Below, in pieces: positions 62,789 through 64,000 of a stretch of 64,000 nucleotides of DNA. The notes below the pieces were generated by a model. The model was given only the letters and a program-made list of their open reading frames with translations, was not told the DNA's origin and made no database searches. Position numbers and translations under genes: made by a program. The stretch comes from a virus, in the IMG/VR virus record IMGVR_UViG_3300037843_000261, positions 35,273-99,272 of that record. One strand, written 5' to 3'. Every line of letters starts with the position of its first letter. Position 1 is the stretch's first letter.

Positions 62789-62833
62789 TTGCCGCCTCCA
62801 GTCCGTCTATAAAAGATACTGATAGGGCAAACT

Positions 62834-63361
62834 TTACTGTTGGGGTTGGGAGAGCTTTTCTTGCAGGACGCCAATCCGGCGTTGATACCAGCGGATAAGG
62901 GACTTATTAGTCTTGCGGGCATTGGTGGTGGGGGCTATTCGCATCTCTTTCCGCAACTCAAAAAGAGACTTTGGCAACCACTCCTTCTCCCCGGAGGCTA
63001 CCCGGTATGCTGTGATGCGGGCACGTCCGCTTCGGAGGAGCATCTTGTAGGCGTCCCGGTGAGTAATGACCAGTCCTGCCTCAGCCTGTTGGTCGATGTC
63101 TGATTGCTGGTCCTTAGCCGCTCCCTGCAACATAATCAAGCTGGCTACCAGACCGGTGTAGACCGCAGGATTGACCTCTTTGAGCTTGAGGAAACAACAT
63201 TCGCCGATGGGCAGGGTTCCGCCCCACGGGTCCTTAAGCAGAAAGACAAATTGGATGGGTTGAGAACAGAATCGACACTTCATCCCGGAAGTCGGCCCGG
63301 CGTCATAGTACTGGCGGCGGTAGGAAAGCTCGGAAGCGATAACCTGTGGAATAGTCTCCAT
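62834..63361 (-). CDS. Zinc-motif hypothetical protein
   Basis: A 175-residue protein starting METIPQVIASELSYRRQYYD. CRFCSQPIQFV and GECCFLKL suggest one zinc site near the N-terminus; the rest is helical and basic at the end (NKSLIRWYQRRIGVLQEKLS). A TGGTATACT promoter lies just upstream, so it may be a directly transcribed single gene. Confidence 0.65.
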   Translation of the reverse strand: METIPQVIASELSYRRQYYDAGPTSGMKCRFCSQPIQFVFLLKDPWGGTLPIGECCFLKLKEVNPAVYTGLVASLIMLQGAAKDQQSDIDQQAEAGLVITHRDAYKMLLRSGRARITAYRVASGEKEWLPKSLFELRKEMRIAPTTNARKTNKSLIRWYQRRIGVLQEKLSQPQQ

Positions 63362-63367
63362 ACCTAC

Positions 63368-63376
63368 AGTATACCA
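63368..63376 (-). promoter_or_regulatory. Extended -10 promoter TGGTATACT before 62834-63361
   Basis: TTTCGTGGTATACTGTAGGT on the minus strand; the ATG follows six bases after the -10 hexamer, so the message may be leaderless. Third copy of the TGGTATACT form in the window. Confidence 0.55.
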
Positions 63377-63430
63377 CGAAACTCCATCATTTTAGTGAAA
63401 AACCAAAAATCTACAGTTATCCTTAATGTT

Positions 63431-64000
63431 CTACGTTTTTGTTATGTGTTTAGTTACTCTCTTGTTATACTTACCATCTATCCAAGCTCTTCTTATTCCC
63501 CCACTTATTTTCTTTCGTGATTCATCGGTTAGCTTTATACCCATATGATACCTTTTTATTTTTTCAAGTCCTTGAGGAGTTAACTTCCATTTTTTACCCC
63601 TCTTTCTGCTTTCTTTAACCATTTTTCTAAAGTCGGAATTATCCCACAGTTTTTTGCTAATTTCTGAACGAAGGGTACGAAGTTCCGAGTTAGCCCATGT
63701 TTTAATTACGGCTTTAGTGACTTTAGCACGAAGGGTTGGATTTTTAGCCCACACCTCTCTACTGGTTTCACTTTTCTCGGCACGAAGTTTATTGTCAGAC
63801 CATCTTTTTTTCTGAGCTTGGGACATTCTTTGGCGACTTTCTTGAGATACAGGCCCCGTAAATCCTTCCCCTTCTCGGCAGATGTTATAGCCATACTCTG
63901 AGTCTTGAGACTTTAGAAACTTAATAAAATCTTGTTCAATTTCATTAAGTTCTTTTCTTGTCTGGATATCCGACCGGAGAGCATGAATAGACCAGACTTT
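63431..64000 (-). CDS. Partial GIY-YIG homing endonuclease (runs off the edge)
   Basis: The visible 189 codons begin inside the GIY-YIG domain (WSIHALRSDIQTRKELNEIE, catalytic-type Glu in EQDFIKFLKSQD, GYNICREGEGFTGP). Repeated DNA-binding segments follow (VWAKNPTLRAKV, TWANSELRTLRSE, LWDNSDFRKMV), ending at 63431. The N-terminal GIY-YIG motifs lie beyond 64000. The visible core is very similar to the endonuclease at 24022-24870, showing spread of this gene within the genome. Confidence 0.85.
   Translation of the reverse strand, partial: KVWSIHALRSDIQTRKELNEIEQDFIKFLKSQDSEYGYNICREGEGFTGPVSQESRQRMSQAQKKRWSDNKLRAEKSETSREVWAKNPTLRAKVTKAVIKTWANSELRTLRSEISKKLWDNSDFRKMVKESRKRGKKWKLTPQGLEKIKRYHMGIKLTDESRKKISGGIRRAWIDGKYNKRVTKHITKT

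Overview
The window looks like part of a large tailed dsDNA phage genome (Caudoviricetes, possibly jumbo-sized). It has a virion module with a collagen-like tail fibre, phage-type nucleotide metabolism (ThyX, dCMP deaminase, dATP/dGTP diphosphohydrolase, nucleoside deoxyribosyltransferase, Nudix), a SNF2-type helicase, an SbcD-like nuclease, about 29 tRNA genes, and long strings of small overlapping genes of unknown function, many with CxxC zinc motifs. No host gene is present, so the host cannot be named from this window.

Layout. 1-12.6 kb is mostly minus strand: a small two-helix membrane protein, a Clp/AAA+ ATPase split by an intein, two virion-like proteins and a collagen-like fibre, then a HAD phosphatase and zinc-ribbon proteins. 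12.6-14.7 kb is a regulatory and mobile region with back-to-back promoters and an HNH gene split by a 1.1-kb insertion. 14.7-16.2 kb is the first tRNA array (Tyr, four Leu, four Ser). 16.3-18.7 kb holds an 810-residue protein with the architecture of the eukaryotic major vault protein. 18.8-33.7 kb is a plus-strand early-type region with nucleotide metabolism and about 25 small genes. 33.8-34.2 kb is a probable structured non-coding RNA. 34.5-41.0 kb is the second tRNA array (His, Arg, Asn, Lys, Phe, fMet, Met, Pro, Gln, Trp), mixed with degenerate tRNAs, hairpins, five HNH genes, one GIY-YIG gene and a second probable large structured RNA (38.8-39.4 kb). 41-47.5 kb is mostly plus-strand unknown genes. 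47.4-63.4 kb is mostly minus strand, with DNA-processing enzymes (SbcD-like, MmcB-like, SNF2 helicase, phosphoesterase) and unknown proteins. A GIY-YIG gene runs off the right edge.

Homing endonucleases dominate the mobile content: seven GIY-YIG genes, about thirteen HNH genes (one split) and two LAGLIDADG domains (one in the Clp intein, one fused to the dATP/dGTP diphosphohydrolase). Several run into tRNA genes or abut the starts and stops of neighbours.

Transcription seems to use an extended -10 element (TGGTATTAT or TGGTATACT) and a related AGTATTATT element at gene starts. Some genes have the -10 only 4-7 bases before the ATG, so their mRNAs may be leaderless. Elsewhere genes are packed in operons with ATGA or TAATG start/stop overlaps. 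All homology statements are from reading the sequences by eye; no search was run.
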